Below are positions 36,006 to 44,547 of a DNA stretch of 64,000 bases, piece by piece (the first letter of the stretch is position 1; each line of letters starts with the position of its first letter). This stretch comes from Xanthobacteraceae bacterium 501b (lineage in GTDB: Bacteria > Pseudomonadota > Alphaproteobacteria > Rhizobiales > Xanthobacteraceae): positions 1,922,001 through 1,986,000 of the forward strand of contig KB899087.1 of NCBI GenBank assembly GCA_000378025.1. Direction: 5' to 3'. The notes under the pieces were generated by a model. It saw only the letters and a program-made list of their open reading frames with translations, searched no databases and was not told where the DNA came from. The translations under genes were made by a program, and so were the position numbers.

Positions 36006-36923
36006 ATGACTGGCGTATGCCATGCAAGACCATCCCGCGCGCGGGCGTTGCGGCCTCTGGCCAGCCTTGCGTTCACCCTTGCTCTCGCTCTGGCATCGGA
36101 GGCGGGCGACGCTGCGCAGCCGCGTGTCCAGGCCTGCCCTCTCGACCCGCCCGCGCCGGCGGGCCAGGTGCTGCATTGGGCCTCACCGCCCGAGGCCAAC
36201 AAGGACGACAAGGCGCCGGCCCCGTGCGCTCCCTGCACCGACCCGGCCAACGCATCGGCTGGCACCTGCGCTGTCTTCCGGCTTCTCACCTCCGAGGCCT
36301 GTGCGAGCGGCCGCTGCGCCGATGCGCAGGGGGAGTTCAAACGCCACGGCACTTTCTTCCTGCAGTACGACACCCGTTATCGTGACCCCGATCGCTATCC
36401 GCGCGCGCGCGGGGAGAACTGCCGTTTTGTGCTTTGGGCGATCCCGCCCGTGATCGGGATCGAGGACGTGCCCGGCTATGCCGAGCGCAATTACTGGCAG
36501 GACGCCTATGTCGCCTCGCAAACCATGGTCGAACCGCCCTTTGCCAGGGACAATCTCGCCTTCGCCATCCAGCCTCCGACGACGCGCGGCCAGCACCAGT
36601 TCCACATTCACATCGGAACCTTGAAGCCCGCCTATCGCACCGCCCTGGCGGGGTTGGCGCATGATGCCGCGAGCGTTCGCATCAACGGCTTTCACTTTCA
36701 CGTCCGCTTCATGGCGGTCCCGGCGGGGCGCGATCCGTTCGCCGGCATCGACATCGCGGCCATCGTCCGCAGCATGCTGCCGCAAGGCGCGGCCGATCTT
36801 CCGCTCTATGGCGCGATGGCCGCGCTCATTGATGACGGAAGGGGGATCTGGATCCTGTCCGCCGAACGGTTCGCGCGGTCCGAACTCAATTACATCAGCC
36901 CGACCGACTGCCGCCTGCGCTGA
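36006..36923 (+). CDS. cdh: CDP-diacylglycerol pyrophosphatase (HIT-like)
   Basis: A 305-residue enzyme predicted to hydrolyse CDP-diacylglycerol to CMP and phosphatidate. A signal peptide is present ('LASLAFTLALALASEAGDAA'). The active-site histidines are in 'QHQFHIHIGTL', the Cdh version of the HIT triad. It is longer than E. coli Cdh (about 250 residues), with an inserted Cys-rich stretch 'APCAPCTDPANASAGTCAVF' before the core. GAGGAGG precedes the ATG. Last gene of the four-gene envelope cluster. Confidence 0.75.
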   Translation: MTGVCHARPSRARALRPLASLAFTLALALASEAGDAAQPRVQACPLDPPAPAGQVLHWASPPEANKDDKAPAPCAPCTDPANASAGTCAVFRLLTSEACASGRCADAQGEFKRHGTFFLQYDTRYRDPDRYPRARGENCRFVLWAIPPVIGIEDVPGYAERNYWQDAYVASQTMVEPPFARDNLAFAIQPPTTRGQHQFHIHIGTLKPAYRTALAGLAHDAASVRINGFHFHVRFMAVPAGRDPFAGIDIAAIVRSMLPQGAADLPLYGAMAALIDDGRGIWILSAERFARSELNYISPTDCRLR

Positions 36924-37210
36924 TCACGCGGATGGAATCTCACTCCGGTGGAGGCTCGGCGCACTCAAACCGTGGCCTGTCCCCTGAAAATTGCTCCTCC
37001 GTGAAGCAGGCTTTCGGGCCTTGGCAAGCGCTCCCCGTTTCTAGGCCATCTGGACCTGGAAAATTCCGGTTTGGGGCTCATTCCGGCGGGGATGCCGGAG
37101 AGCCATTCATGAGCGCGATCGGCGGCTTGTTGCGATCGCCAAAAATGTGAATCGTTCACAAACCCCAGGTCGTCAACCCCAGGTCGTCCGGCCTGAGACG
37201 CAACCGCCTT
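36924..37210. other. Intergenic region before the nickel module
   Basis: No gene is supported. The composition is patchy and includes GGAAAATTCCGG (37058-37069) and a 'GGCGGGGATGCCGG' stretch of a kind often left by mobile elements, but I cannot assign it. The 3' edge leads into the RcnR operator. Confidence 0.3.
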
Positions 37211-37212
37211 TA

Positions 37213-37251
37213 TCCCCCTAGGGGGGATCGACATAACCCCTCTAGGGGGAT
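37213..37251. promoter_or_regulatory. Paired RcnR-type operators (C/G-tract palindromes)
   Basis: Two near-identical palindromes, TCCCCCTAGGGGGGAT (37213-37228) and ACCCCTCTAGGGGGAT (37236-37251), end 11 bases before rcnR. Uninterrupted G-tracts flanked by A/T match the sites bound by RcnR/CsoR-family repressors. The pair probably gives cooperative nickel- or cobalt-responsive repression of rcnR-rcnA-MFS. Confidence 0.75.
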
Positions 37252-37262
37252 AGGATCTAAAA

Positions 37263-37544
37263 ATGAACGATCACCCGCACATCCATGAGACGCATCCCGA
37301 AATCGTCAAGCGGCTGAAGCGCGCGGACGGTCATTTGCGCAGCGTGATCGAGATGCTTGAGGCCGGCCGCAACTGCCTGGACATCGCCCAGCAGCTCCAC
37401 GCGGTCGAAAAGGCGATCACGCAGGCGAAGAAGACCCTGATCCAGGATCATCTCGACCATTGCCTCGATGAGGTCGTCGCCCCGCTGCCGCGGGACCAGC
37501 GCCGTTCGATCGACGATTTCAAGGACATCATCAAATACCTATGA
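37263..37544 (+). CDS. rcnR: RcnR/FrmR-family metal-sensing repressor
   Basis: A 93-residue all-helical regulator of the CsoR/RcnR family. 'EIVKRLKRADGHLRSVIEML' is the DNA-contact and metal-helix region, with a conserved Cys in 'GRNCLDIAQQLHAVEKAI' and a His/Cys set in 'LIQDHLDHCLDE'. The N-terminal 'MNDHPHIHETHPE' supplies extra His ligands, typical of nickel/cobalt sensors rather than copper CsoR. It begins 11 bases after the paired operators, and rcnA follows after 7 bases. Confidence 0.88.
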   Translation: MNDHPHIHETHPEIVKRLKRADGHLRSVIEMLEAGRNCLDIAQQLHAVEKAITQAKKTLIQDHLDHCLDEVVAPLPRDQRRSIDDFKDIIKYL

Positions 37545-37551
37545 GGACCGC

Positions 37552-38757
37552 ATGACGCCCTTTGCCGAACTACTGCAGCAGGGGGCGGGAAACGCCTGGC
37601 TGTTCATCCCGAGTGCCATCCTGCTCGGCGCGCTGCACGGGCTGGAGCCGGGCCATTCCAAGACCATGATGGCCGCCTTCATCGTTGCTGTGCGCGGCAC
37701 GGTGGCTCAAGCGGTGCTGCTTGGCCTCGCCGCGACCATCTCCCACACCATGGTTGTGTGGGTCATCGCGATCGGCGGCATGTATATCTGGCAGGGCATC
37801 GCGCCGGAGACCTTCGAGCCCTATCTGCAGTTCGTTTCGGCGCTGATCATCATCGCCATGGCGCTGTGGATGCTGTGGCGCACCTATGAGGACCAGCGAC
37901 AGGCGAAGCTGGCGAGCGGGCACAGCCATGGCCATCACGGGGACGATCATGGGCATGACCATCACCATGGCCATGACGCCCATGCCCATCCCACCTCCGA
38001 TATCCGGCTGATCGACACCGGGCACGGCCTGCACAAGCTCGAGTTGCACGATCACGGCCATGGCGACGCGCATTGGCGCTTCCGGCCGGAGCGCGGCAAG
38101 CCCTGGGCGGCCGACGAGGTGAAGCTGACCACCGAGCGGCCCGACGGGCGCGTCCAGACCTTCGCCTTCGCCGAACGCGGCGGCTATATCGAGAGCGTCG
38201 CGACTATTCCGATGCCCTTTGACTTCATGGTCCGTCTCGCCCTTGGCCACGGCAACCATTCGCATGATTTCGACGTGTCGTTCCTCAAGAGCACGCAGGG
38301 CCACGACCATCTGCACGAGGAAATGCGGGGGCTTGAGCTCGGCACCGACGGCTACCAGGACGCCCATGAGCTTGCCCACGCCAACGACATCCGCAAGCGC
38401 TTCGCCGACCGCAAGGTGACAACCTGGCAGATCGTGCTGTTCGGCCTGACCGGCGGCCTCATTCCCTGTCCGGCAGCCATCACCGTGCTGCTGCTGTGCC
38501 TCCAGCTCAAGCAGTTCACCCTCGGCTTCGGCCTGGTGCTGTGCTTCTCGATCGGTCTCGCCCTCACGCTGGTGGCGGTCGGTGCGGCGGCGGCGCTCAG
38601 CGTGCAGCACGCCACCAAGCGCTTAACCTGGTTTTCCACCTTCGCGCGGCGCGCGCCTTACTTCTCCAGCACGCTACTGATCGCCGTCGGCCTTTATGTC
38701 GGCTGGCATGGATGGACAGGCATCATGGCGCTCGCGTCCAACACGCCAGCCGGGTGA
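37552..38757 (+). CDS. rcnA: Nickel/cobalt efflux protein, long form
   Basis: A 401-residue NicO-family exporter. The N-terminus has 'GALHGLEPGHSKTMMAAFIV' (the HX4DH-like metal motif) and 'ATISHTMVVWVIAIGGMYIW'. A His-rich loop (about residues 122-146) follows. The C-terminus has 'FGLTGGLIPCPAAITVLLLC'. E. coli RcnA has 274 residues; the difference here is a soluble insert of about 120 residues between the His loop and the C-terminal helices, itself ending with more His. The ATG at 37552 is 7 bases after rcnR. Confidence 0.9.
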   Translation: MTPFAELLQQGAGNAWLFIPSAILLGALHGLEPGHSKTMMAAFIVAVRGTVAQAVLLGLAATISHTMVVWVIAIGGMYIWQGIAPETFEPYLQFVSALIIIAMALWMLWRTYEDQRQAKLASGHSHGHHGDDHGHDHHHGHDAHAHPTSDIRLIDTGHGLHKLELHDHGHGDAHWRFRPERGKPWAADEVKLTTERPDGRVQTFAFAERGGYIESVATIPMPFDFMVRLALGHGNHSHDFDVSFLKSTQGHDHLHEEMRGLELGTDGYQDAHELAHANDIRKRFADRKVTTWQIVLFGLTGGLIPCPAAITVLLLCLQLKQFTLGFGLVLCFSIGLALTLVAVGAAAALSVQHATKRLTWFSTFARRAPYFSSTLLIAVGLYVGWHGWTGIMALASNTPAG

Positions 38758-38760
38758 TAT

Positions 38761-40080
38761 ATGCTTGCTGTTCTGGCGAACCGGACCTACCGGCACCTGT
38801 TCCTCGCGCAGGTCATTGCCCTGATTGGCACCGGGCTGGCGACCGTGGCCCTTGGCCTTCTCGCCTTTGACCTTGCGGGCGCCGACGCCGGCGCCGTGCT
38901 GGGCACTGCGCTCGCCATCAAGATGATCGCCTATGTCGGCGTCGCACCGGTCGCCGCCGCCTTTGCCGAGCGGCTGCCGCGACGGACCCTGCTGGTCTCG
39001 CTGGATCTCGTTCGCGCCGCGGTCGCGCTCCTGCTGCCTTTTGTGAGCGAAGTCTGGCAGGTCTACGTGCTGATCTTCGTGCTCCAGTCGGCCTCGGCCG
39101 GATTCACGCCGACCTTCCAGGCGACCATTCCCGACGTCCTGCCGGACGAGCGCGACTACACCCGTGCGCTGTCGTTGTCCCGGCTGGCCTATGACCTCGA
39201 AAGCCTGGTCAGCCCGATGCTGGCGGCCGCCCTGCTGACGCTGATCAGTTTTCACAGCCTGTTCGCCGGCACCGTCGTCGGCTTCCTCGCCTCGGCCGCC
39301 CTCGTGGTCTCGGTGGTCCTGCCGAGCCCGCAGGCGGGAGAGAAGCGGGGCATTTACGACAGGACCACGCGCGGCATCCGCATCTATCTGGCGACGCCGC
39401 GCCTGCGCGGCCTGCTGGCGCTGAACCTTGCCGTCGCGGCGGCCAGCGCCATGGTCATCGTCAACACCGTGGTTCTGGTTCAGGCGGTGCTCGACCTCGA
39501 TCAGAGCGCCACCGCGCTAGCGCTCGCCGCCTTCGGTGGCGGCTCGATGGTGGCGGCCCTCCTATTGCCGCGACTGCTGGAGACGGTTCCCGACCGCACC
39601 GCCATGCTCGCCGGCGCCGGGGTGTTGGTCGCGGGGCTTCTCGTCGGGTCCGCGCTCCACAGCTACGCATTCGTGCTGCCGCTCTGGTTCCTGCTGGGAC
39701 TTGGCTATTCGCTGGTGCAGACGCCCTCGGGCCGTCTGCTGCGCCGCTCCTCGCGGCCGGAAGACCGTCCCTCGCTCTTCGCGGCCCAGTTCGCGCTGTC
39801 GCATGCCTGCTGGCTGATCACCTATCCCCTTGCCGGCTGGCTGGGCGCGAGCATCGGCCTGCCGGGCACGTCCGCCATGCTTGCCCTTCTGGCCGGGTTC
39901 GCCGTTCTCGCCGCGTTGCGGCTGTGGCCGGCGAGAGATCCCGATGAGCTGGAGCATGTCCACGGCGCGCTGGCCGAGGATGATCCCCATCTGGCTGGCG
40001 CTGTTCCCGTTGTCGGCGGCCATCGCCACAGCCATGTATTTGTCATCGACCGCCACCACACGGAATGGCCGCACCCATGA
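38761..40080 (+). CDS. MFS transporter, NreB-like (probable nickel exporter)
   Basis: A 439-residue major facilitator with about 12 hydrophobic helices from 'FLAQVIALIGTGLATVALGL' to 'GTSAMLALLAGFAVLAALRL'. The C-terminal tail of about 45 residues is His-rich ('HVHG', 'GGHRHSHVFVIDRHH'), as in NreB-type nickel-resistance transporters. It starts three bases after rcnA, so it shares the RcnR operator. Confidence 0.82.
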   Translation: MLAVLANRTYRHLFLAQVIALIGTGLATVALGLLAFDLAGADAGAVLGTALAIKMIAYVGVAPVAAAFAERLPRRTLLVSLDLVRAAVALLLPFVSEVWQVYVLIFVLQSASAGFTPTFQATIPDVLPDERDYTRALSLSRLAYDLESLVSPMLAAALLTLISFHSLFAGTVVGFLASAALVVSVVLPSPQAGEKRGIYDRTTRGIRIYLATPRLRGLLALNLAVAAASAMVIVNTVVLVQAVLDLDQSATALALAAFGGGSMVAALLLPRLLETVPDRTAMLAGAGVLVAGLLVGSALHSYAFVLPLWFLLGLGYSLVQTPSGRLLRRSSRPEDRPSLFAAQFALSHACWLITYPLAGWLGASIGLPGTSAMLALLAGFAVLAALRLWPARDPDELEHVHGALAEDDPHLAGAVPVVGGHRHSHVFVIDRHHTEWPHP

Positions 40081-40105
40081 TGCCCCCTGCCGGCTGTGGC
40101 CGACC

Positions 40106-40543
40106 ATGACGGAGCTTGCGGCCTATGCCGGCCTCTTCTTCTCCGCACTGGTCGCAGCCACCATCCTGCCGATGCAGTCCGAAGCCGTCCTGGTCGGGTT
40201 GCTGCTGACGACCGACTACCCGCCCTGGGCGCTGGTGGGGGTGGCGAGCCTCGGCAATGTGCTGGGGTCGGTCATCAACTGGCTGCTCGGCCGCGGCATT
40301 CACCGGTTTCGCGACCGGAAATGGTTTCCGGTAAAGCCCGCCGCTCTGGCGCGTGCGGAGAGCTGGTATCGGCGCTACGGCAAATGGTCCCTGCTTCTCA
40401 GCTGGGCGCCTGTTATCGGCGATCCGCTGACCGTCATCGCCGGCGCGCTGCGCGAGCCGCTGCCGATCTTCCTCATCCTCGTGACGCTGGCCAAGGTCGC
40501 GCGCTATGTCGTTCTTGCCGCCGTCACGCTGGGGCTCGGCTGA
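40106..40543 (+). CDS. YqaA-like small membrane protein (DedA/VTT superfamily)
   Basis: A 145-residue membrane protein with four hydrophobic segments. 'TILPMQSEAVLVGLLLT', 'GVASLGNVLGSVINWLLGRG' and 'FRDRKWFP' followed by 'AESWYRRYGKWSLLLSWAPV' match YqaA. It begins 26 bases after the MFS gene and is often linked with metal-resistance genes. Its transport role is unproven. Confidence 0.75.
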   Translation: MTELAAYAGLFFSALVAATILPMQSEAVLVGLLLTTDYPPWALVGVASLGNVLGSVINWLLGRGIHRFRDRKWFPVKPAALARAESWYRRYGKWSLLLSWAPVIGDPLTVIAGALREPLPIFLILVTLAKVARYVVLAAVTLGLG

Positions 40544-40545
40544 TC

Positions 40546-40737
40546 ATGGCCTTCTGGCAGCACATTGTCGGGTTCCAGCAGGACATCTATCAGGCCTTCG
40601 CCGCACAGATCCGGGGCCGTGTTCCTTTTCGTAGGCGCCTCCGAGGTTGCCGCACTGGCAGTGTGTGCGGCGGCGGGCGTTGGGCTGCAAATGCTGCGGT
40701 CTTGATGCTGCAACGCCTCTTACACCTGATTAACTAA
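40546..40737 (+). pseudogene. Deletion-fused stub with a NicO/RcnA-like N-terminus
   Basis: The first 23 codons ('MAFWQHIVGFQQDIYQAFAA') resemble the N-terminus of NicO-type nickel exporters. Beyond codon 23 the reading frame turns Arg/Cys-rich. A neighbouring frame from about 40618 instead reads 'VFLFVGASEVAALAVCAAAG' and stops at 40695, like the C-terminal helix of another membrane protein. I read this as a deletion that joined two genes out of frame. Confidence 0.5.
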
Positions 40738-40879
40738 CGATATTTGGCCTGCTGCCGGTCTCGTGGACGCCGAGACAAGGCCGCTTCGGGCGGCAGCCCG
40801 CGGCGGCCAGCACCCCGCGCCCGCGCACCCTAAGGCGTGCCGGCCGATCCGCTCAGAGAGAGCGCTTCAGCGCCGGACG

Positions 40880-41302
40880 TCAGCCGTCCCGGTTCGGCGT
40901 GCCGAGCACATGCGTATCGGGCGGCAGCATCACCTGGTCGAAGGTCTGGGTGAACATGGCAGCCGCGAAGAAGGCCACCGCATGCAGCGTCTCGCTGCCC
41001 GTATTGACGATGTCGTGCCGCACGTTCGGCGGCAAGGCGAAGACGCTGCCCGCGCCGATGGTGCGGCTGCCGTCCTCCATCAGGAGTTCGCCAGTTCCGG
41101 CGAGGATGTACTGGGTCTCTTCCGTGGCATCGGTGTGCCAGCCCAGGCGTCCGCCGGACGGAATCTCATAGACGATGGTGGAGGACTGGCTCGCACCATG
41201 CCCGCCGCAGGTAGCGAAGGCTCCGAGCCAATTGACGGACGGGTCCGTCGCGCCGTGCACATGGATCCGCGCGAGCATGTCGGCGGCAACAATGGGTACC
41301 AT
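40880..41302 (-). CDS. Cupin-domain protein
   Basis: A 140-residue single-domain cupin. Motif 1 is 'GGRLGWHTDATEETQYILAG' and motif 2 is 'GSVFALPPNVRHDIVNTGSE', giving His and Glu metal ligands of a cupin_2 barrel. The ATG at 41302 follows GGAGGA. Isolated gene, with the wHTH regulator further along on the same strand. Substrate unknown. Confidence 0.8.
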   Translation of the reverse strand: MVPIVAADMLARIHVHGATDPSVNWLGAFATCGGHGASQSSTIVYEIPSGGRLGWHTDATEETQYILAGTGELLMEDGSRTIGAGSVFALPPNVRHDIVNTGSETLHAVAFFAAAMFTQTFDQVMLPPDTHVLGTPNRDG

Positions 41303-41478
41303 GACATTCCTCCGATACAGATGCTGCAATCGCCACGGGGCGATGCCGGCCACCTGATGAGCCGCGCGCCACGTCCCGACGCACGGACACTAGAGGCACC
41401 AACGTAGGGGCGTTAGGGAACTTTTCGCCTGCATTGGCAAAGAGAAGCGAAAGCGATGCTTTAGGTTTCCATATACCG

Positions 41479-42378
41479 TCACATCGCTCCAACGGTTGCG
41501 ATTGGGGCCGCTGCGGCGTCTTCGCCAGGGTGCATGCGTGCTTTCGCCATGCGGTAAATGAGATCATGGCCAGCCATGGTATCGGCAAGGAACCGGTCAA
41601 AGTCGGCGCGACACTTGGGGGTGACGTCGACGCTGTTGCCCGACAGCCGCACGAAGCCGAGCTCCGCCGCCGCCTGCAGCAACTTGCGCACGTGGGTGCG
41701 GGACACGCCGAAGCTGTCGCCGATCTTGAGAAAGGAGACCTGCGGCGCCGCCTGATCGTCCTGATGGGCGCACACATGCATGAGCTTGGTCAGGATCATG
41801 TGGCCGGCCTGCCGGGGCAGGAAGAAGGCGATCACCGGATTGGCCAGGATGAATTGCTGCGCATGCGCCAGGAACGCGGCGCATATATCGCGCGCCACGC
41901 GATGAAAGGCCGGGTCGTGGTTGACCGGTTCGGGATATCCGGGGTCCGGAAAGAGGACGTGCAGCGGGTGATAATAGACCCGGAGCGCGCGGCGATCATG
42001 GATGAGCATCTTGTCCGTGGGCGCCAGCAAGGTGACGCGGCGATCGTCCGGCGCTCGGTAGGCCGAGATGTACCCCGTATCCGCAAGACGGCGGACGATA
42101 TCGTGGGTGCGGCGCCCGCTCGCGATGCCATGTGACTCCATCTGCCCTTTGAGCAGTTGCAGGGTCGGCCATGTCGCGCGGTCGTGGGGTCGATGTCCGG
42201 CGTCCATGATGATGACGCTCATGAAGATCGTCGCTGTGCCGCCATCGATCAGCAGCCGGTTCTCGGCCGGTTGGTTCTCGTGCAGTTCGAGCATGTCGCG
42301 GACATAAATCTCCCGCGCCAGCCCGAAGCGCGGTTGCGCCAGGATGTCGTTCGCCGACAGCAGCGGCTGGATCTCCAT
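41479..42378 (-). CDS. Winged-helix DNA-binding protein of unrecognised family
   Basis: A 299-residue protein. Residues about 70-120 look like a winged helix ('QMESHGIASGRRTHDIVRRL' and 'DTGYISAYRAPDDRRVTLLA'). A second helix-turn-helix appears near 225-265 ('SFLKIGDSFGVSRTHVRKLL' and 'AELGFVRLSGNSVDVTPKCR'). The middle is helical. Two DNA-binding motifs in one chain suggest a MarR-like duplication. The ligand and targets cannot be assigned. Confidence 0.55.
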   Translation of the reverse strand: MEIQPLLSANDILAQPRFGLAREIYVRDMLELHENQPAENRLLIDGGTATIFMSVIIMDAGHRPHDRATWPTLQLLKGQMESHGIASGRRTHDIVRRLADTGYISAYRAPDDRRVTLLAPTDKMLIHDRRALRVYYHPLHVLFPDPGYPEPVNHDPAFHRVARDICAAFLAHAQQFILANPVIAFFLPRQAGHMILTKLMHVCAHQDDQAAPQVSFLKIGDSFGVSRTHVRKLLQAAAELGFVRLSGNSVDVTPKCRADFDRFLADTMAGHDLIYRMAKARMHPGEDAAAAPIATVGAM

Positions 42379-42616
42379 CACAGGGATCTCATTCGACGCA
42401 GCGCCTTCCCAATCGTCGGCACAGTCTTACTCAAACGGGACCGAATTGGGAGATGCCATGCACAGAGCTGGTTGGGAGCGGCCGGCGCTTGGAAGAGAAG
42501 AGCCTGGTAACGCTCCATTGCGCAGAGCAGCAGAGTTTTCAGCAGAACCTTGTTCAAGCGCGGCTTGGGCGGCCATGCCGTATCGGCGCCGGGCGGGCAA
42601 GGCCGGGGCGCCATGG

Positions 42617-43228
42617 CTATTCGGTCCATCGGATTGCCGAACGTCCGCTGGTCAGATCCGTCAGCAGCCGGTCCACCCCACCGGCTTCCGGTTTCGGCAC
42701 TGACACCGACAGAATCGCGCCGCTGTCCGTGAAAGCGTGAACGCTCATTTGCACGCCCGGGACGGCGGTCAACCTCGCCTGAGCCAGCGCCAGATCACTG
42801 AACCCGCATGTGACGGTTCCGGAAACGGTCTCGACGAGCGCCACCTTCTCGGCTTCCCGCAGGCAGAGGGCCGCCGTTCCGCCATAGGCGCGGATCAGGC
42901 CGCCACTGCCCAGAAGGATGCCGCCGAACCAGCGCGTGACGACGACGGCGACGCGATCGAGGCCTTGCCCGTCGACGGCGGCCAGGATCGGCTTGCCCGC
43001 AGTTCCACTGGGCTCGCCATCGTCGTTGAAGCGGTAGTTCTGCCCCACGCGCCAGGCCCAGCAATTGTGGTTGGCGGCCGGATCCGACCGTGCCGCGATG
43101 AAGTCCTTCGCCGCCGCCTCGTCCGCGACGGGACCGGCGATCGCGACGAATCGGCTCTTCTTGATCTCCTGGCGGCGGATCGTGAGGTCAACGAGGGTAA
43201 GGCGCTCGACCATGCGCTCGTCTGTCAT
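42617..43228 (-). CDS. yigZ: YigZ/IMPACT-family protein
   Basis: A 203-residue protein. The IMPACT core is clear: 'IKKSRFVAIAGPVADEA', 'NHNCWAWRVGQNYRFNDDGE', 'PSGTAGKPILAAVDGQGLD' and 'VVVTRWFGGILLGSGGLIRA'. The C-terminal ferredoxin-like half is also present, so full length. The ATG at 43228 follows GGGAAC; a TTG 15 bases upstream is less likely. Cellular role in bacteria is loosely linked to translation stress. Confidence 0.88.
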   Translation of the reverse strand: MTDERMVERLTLVDLTIRRQEIKKSRFVAIAGPVADEAAAKDFIAARSDPAANHNCWAWRVGQNYRFNDDGEPSGTAGKPILAAVDGQGLDRVAVVVTRWFGGILLGSGGLIRAYGGTAALCLREAEKVALVETVSGTVTCGFSDLALAQARLTAVPGVQMSVHAFTDSGAILSVSVPKPEAGGVDRLLTDLTSGRSAIRWTE

Positions 43229-43314
43229 GAACTCGGTTCCCAATCGTCCATGGCCTGAGGGAATGTCTGCTTCCAGGCAGGGCGCTCACATTAGCTGATG
43301 GCGCTCTTCGCCGA

Positions 43315-43698
43315 TCAGCTCCCCACATGCAGGGCTGGATGTTCAGCCTGCAATGCCGCGACGACAGGCAGGACATAGCGCTTGCCGAAGGTCGGGAAGC
43401 AGGCAATCCGCAGCATGCCGGAGACCGAACCGTCGAAGGCGGCGACCTCGGCATGGGTATCGGCCAGTTCGTCGAGATGCCGCAAGGCCCGCTCGTGCAG
43501 GCGCTGGCCGGCATCGGTGAGCGTGAGCGCCCGCGTCGAGCGGATGAGCAGGGCGACGCCCAGATCCTCCTCCAATGCGTCGATCTGGCGGACGATCACC
43601 GAAGGCGTCACCGCGCGCCGGCGGGCGGCACCTGAAAAGCTCCCCGCCCGTACGACATCGACAAAGGTGGCGAGATATTCCGCGAAATGGGGTCTCAT
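43315..43698 (-). pseudogene. Truncated LysR-family regulator
   Basis: 127 codons cover the LysR winged helix ('EYLATFVDVVRAGSFSGAAR', then 'TPSVIVRQIDALEEDLGVAL') and only the first strands of the effector domain ('GMLRIACFPTFGKRYVLPVV'), then stop. Full LysR proteins have about 300 residues. The remaining sequence before yigZ shows no LysR continuation in any frame. Probably non-functional, though a DNA-binding stub could be made. Confidence 0.75.
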
Positions 43699-43998
43699 CT
43701 TTGCGATCCAGGCAAAGCCGTTTGCAGCAGGCTCCGGCTTATCGCCTGTTCCGGACACTCGCATATTCGCGGTGTTCACACAGCGGCGGCGCCCGTTCGC
43801 TCGACCACAATCGCCCGTGGCAAGGCGGATCGGCGTTCCATCTCGCAAGTCCTCACGGCGACCATGGAATCTCGAAAGCCCCAGCGCCCGGGCGCCGCGC
43901 ATAACCCTGTTCGGGATGGCGCAGCCACCGCGCCCCCTCCCCCAGCGCCGACCGGCGAGAAGCCTACCGGCGACACGGCTCCATCGAGAGGCAATGCC

Positions 43999-44547
43999 AT
44001 GAAAATCCTCACCGACAAGGTCCTATCGCAGTCCGCCTATACCGCGGAAATCGACATTTCCCTCGAAAAGGTCGACATCGCCGAGTGGCTGTTCACCTTG
44101 CCCGAGGCGGAATATCTGCGCTGCTGTCCGCCTGACCATATCGGCTCCGGCGTCACCACGACCGATGATGGCCGCCGCATGGTGATCAATGTCGAGATGA
44201 TCGGCACCGGGCTGGTGATCCAGCACTATGTGGCCGAGGAAGCCACGGCGAGCTATTGCCGGATGAATTCGATCTCCGACGTGTTCACACCGGTGGGACG
44301 CACGCAGGTCAATGTGGTCTGGGAACTGATCGCCGAGGCCGTTGAAGGCGGGCGCACCCGCTACACCAACCGTGTCACCTCGCACCCGACCGAAATGTTC
44401 ATGGACTTCCTCGCCGCGCACGGCCAGACCTTCGAGCAGGCGGCCATCGCCCGGCAGGAAGCTGGCGGCGACCATAACCGCCGCGAGACGCCGCTCTTCG
44501 CCGCCAGCATCGCCCGCCGCGCGGTCGCCAAGGCCGCGGCAAAATGA
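43999..44547 (+). CDS. SRPBCC-domain protein
   Basis: A 182-residue protein resembling START/SRPBCC ligand-binding domains. It opens 'KVLSQSAYTAEIDISLEKVD' and includes 'YCRMNSISDVFTPVGRTQVN' and 'TRYTNRVTSHPTEMFMDFLA'. The ATG at 43999 lies 5 bases after GAGAGGCA. Its stop overlaps the ATG of a broken dehydrogenase gene. The divergent truncated LysR may once have regulated the pair. Confidence 0.65.
   Translation: MKILTDKVLSQSAYTAEIDISLEKVDIAEWLFTLPEAEYLRCCPPDHIGSGVTTTDDGRRMVINVEMIGTGLVIQHYVAEEATASYCRMNSISDVFTPVGRTQVNVVWELIAEAVEGGRTRYTNRVTSHPTEMFMDFLAAHGQTFEQAAIARQEAGGDHNRRETPLFAASIARRAVAKAAAK

Noticed and set aside
36924..37210. Possible transposon remnant ahead of the nickel module
   Set aside because: Composition is suggestive, but I found no terminal repeats, target duplication or recognisable transposase.
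43699..43998. Extended starts for both the truncated LysR and the SRPBCC gene in their shared upstream region
   Set aside because: Neither extension resembles its family; internal ATG codons give normal N-termini.
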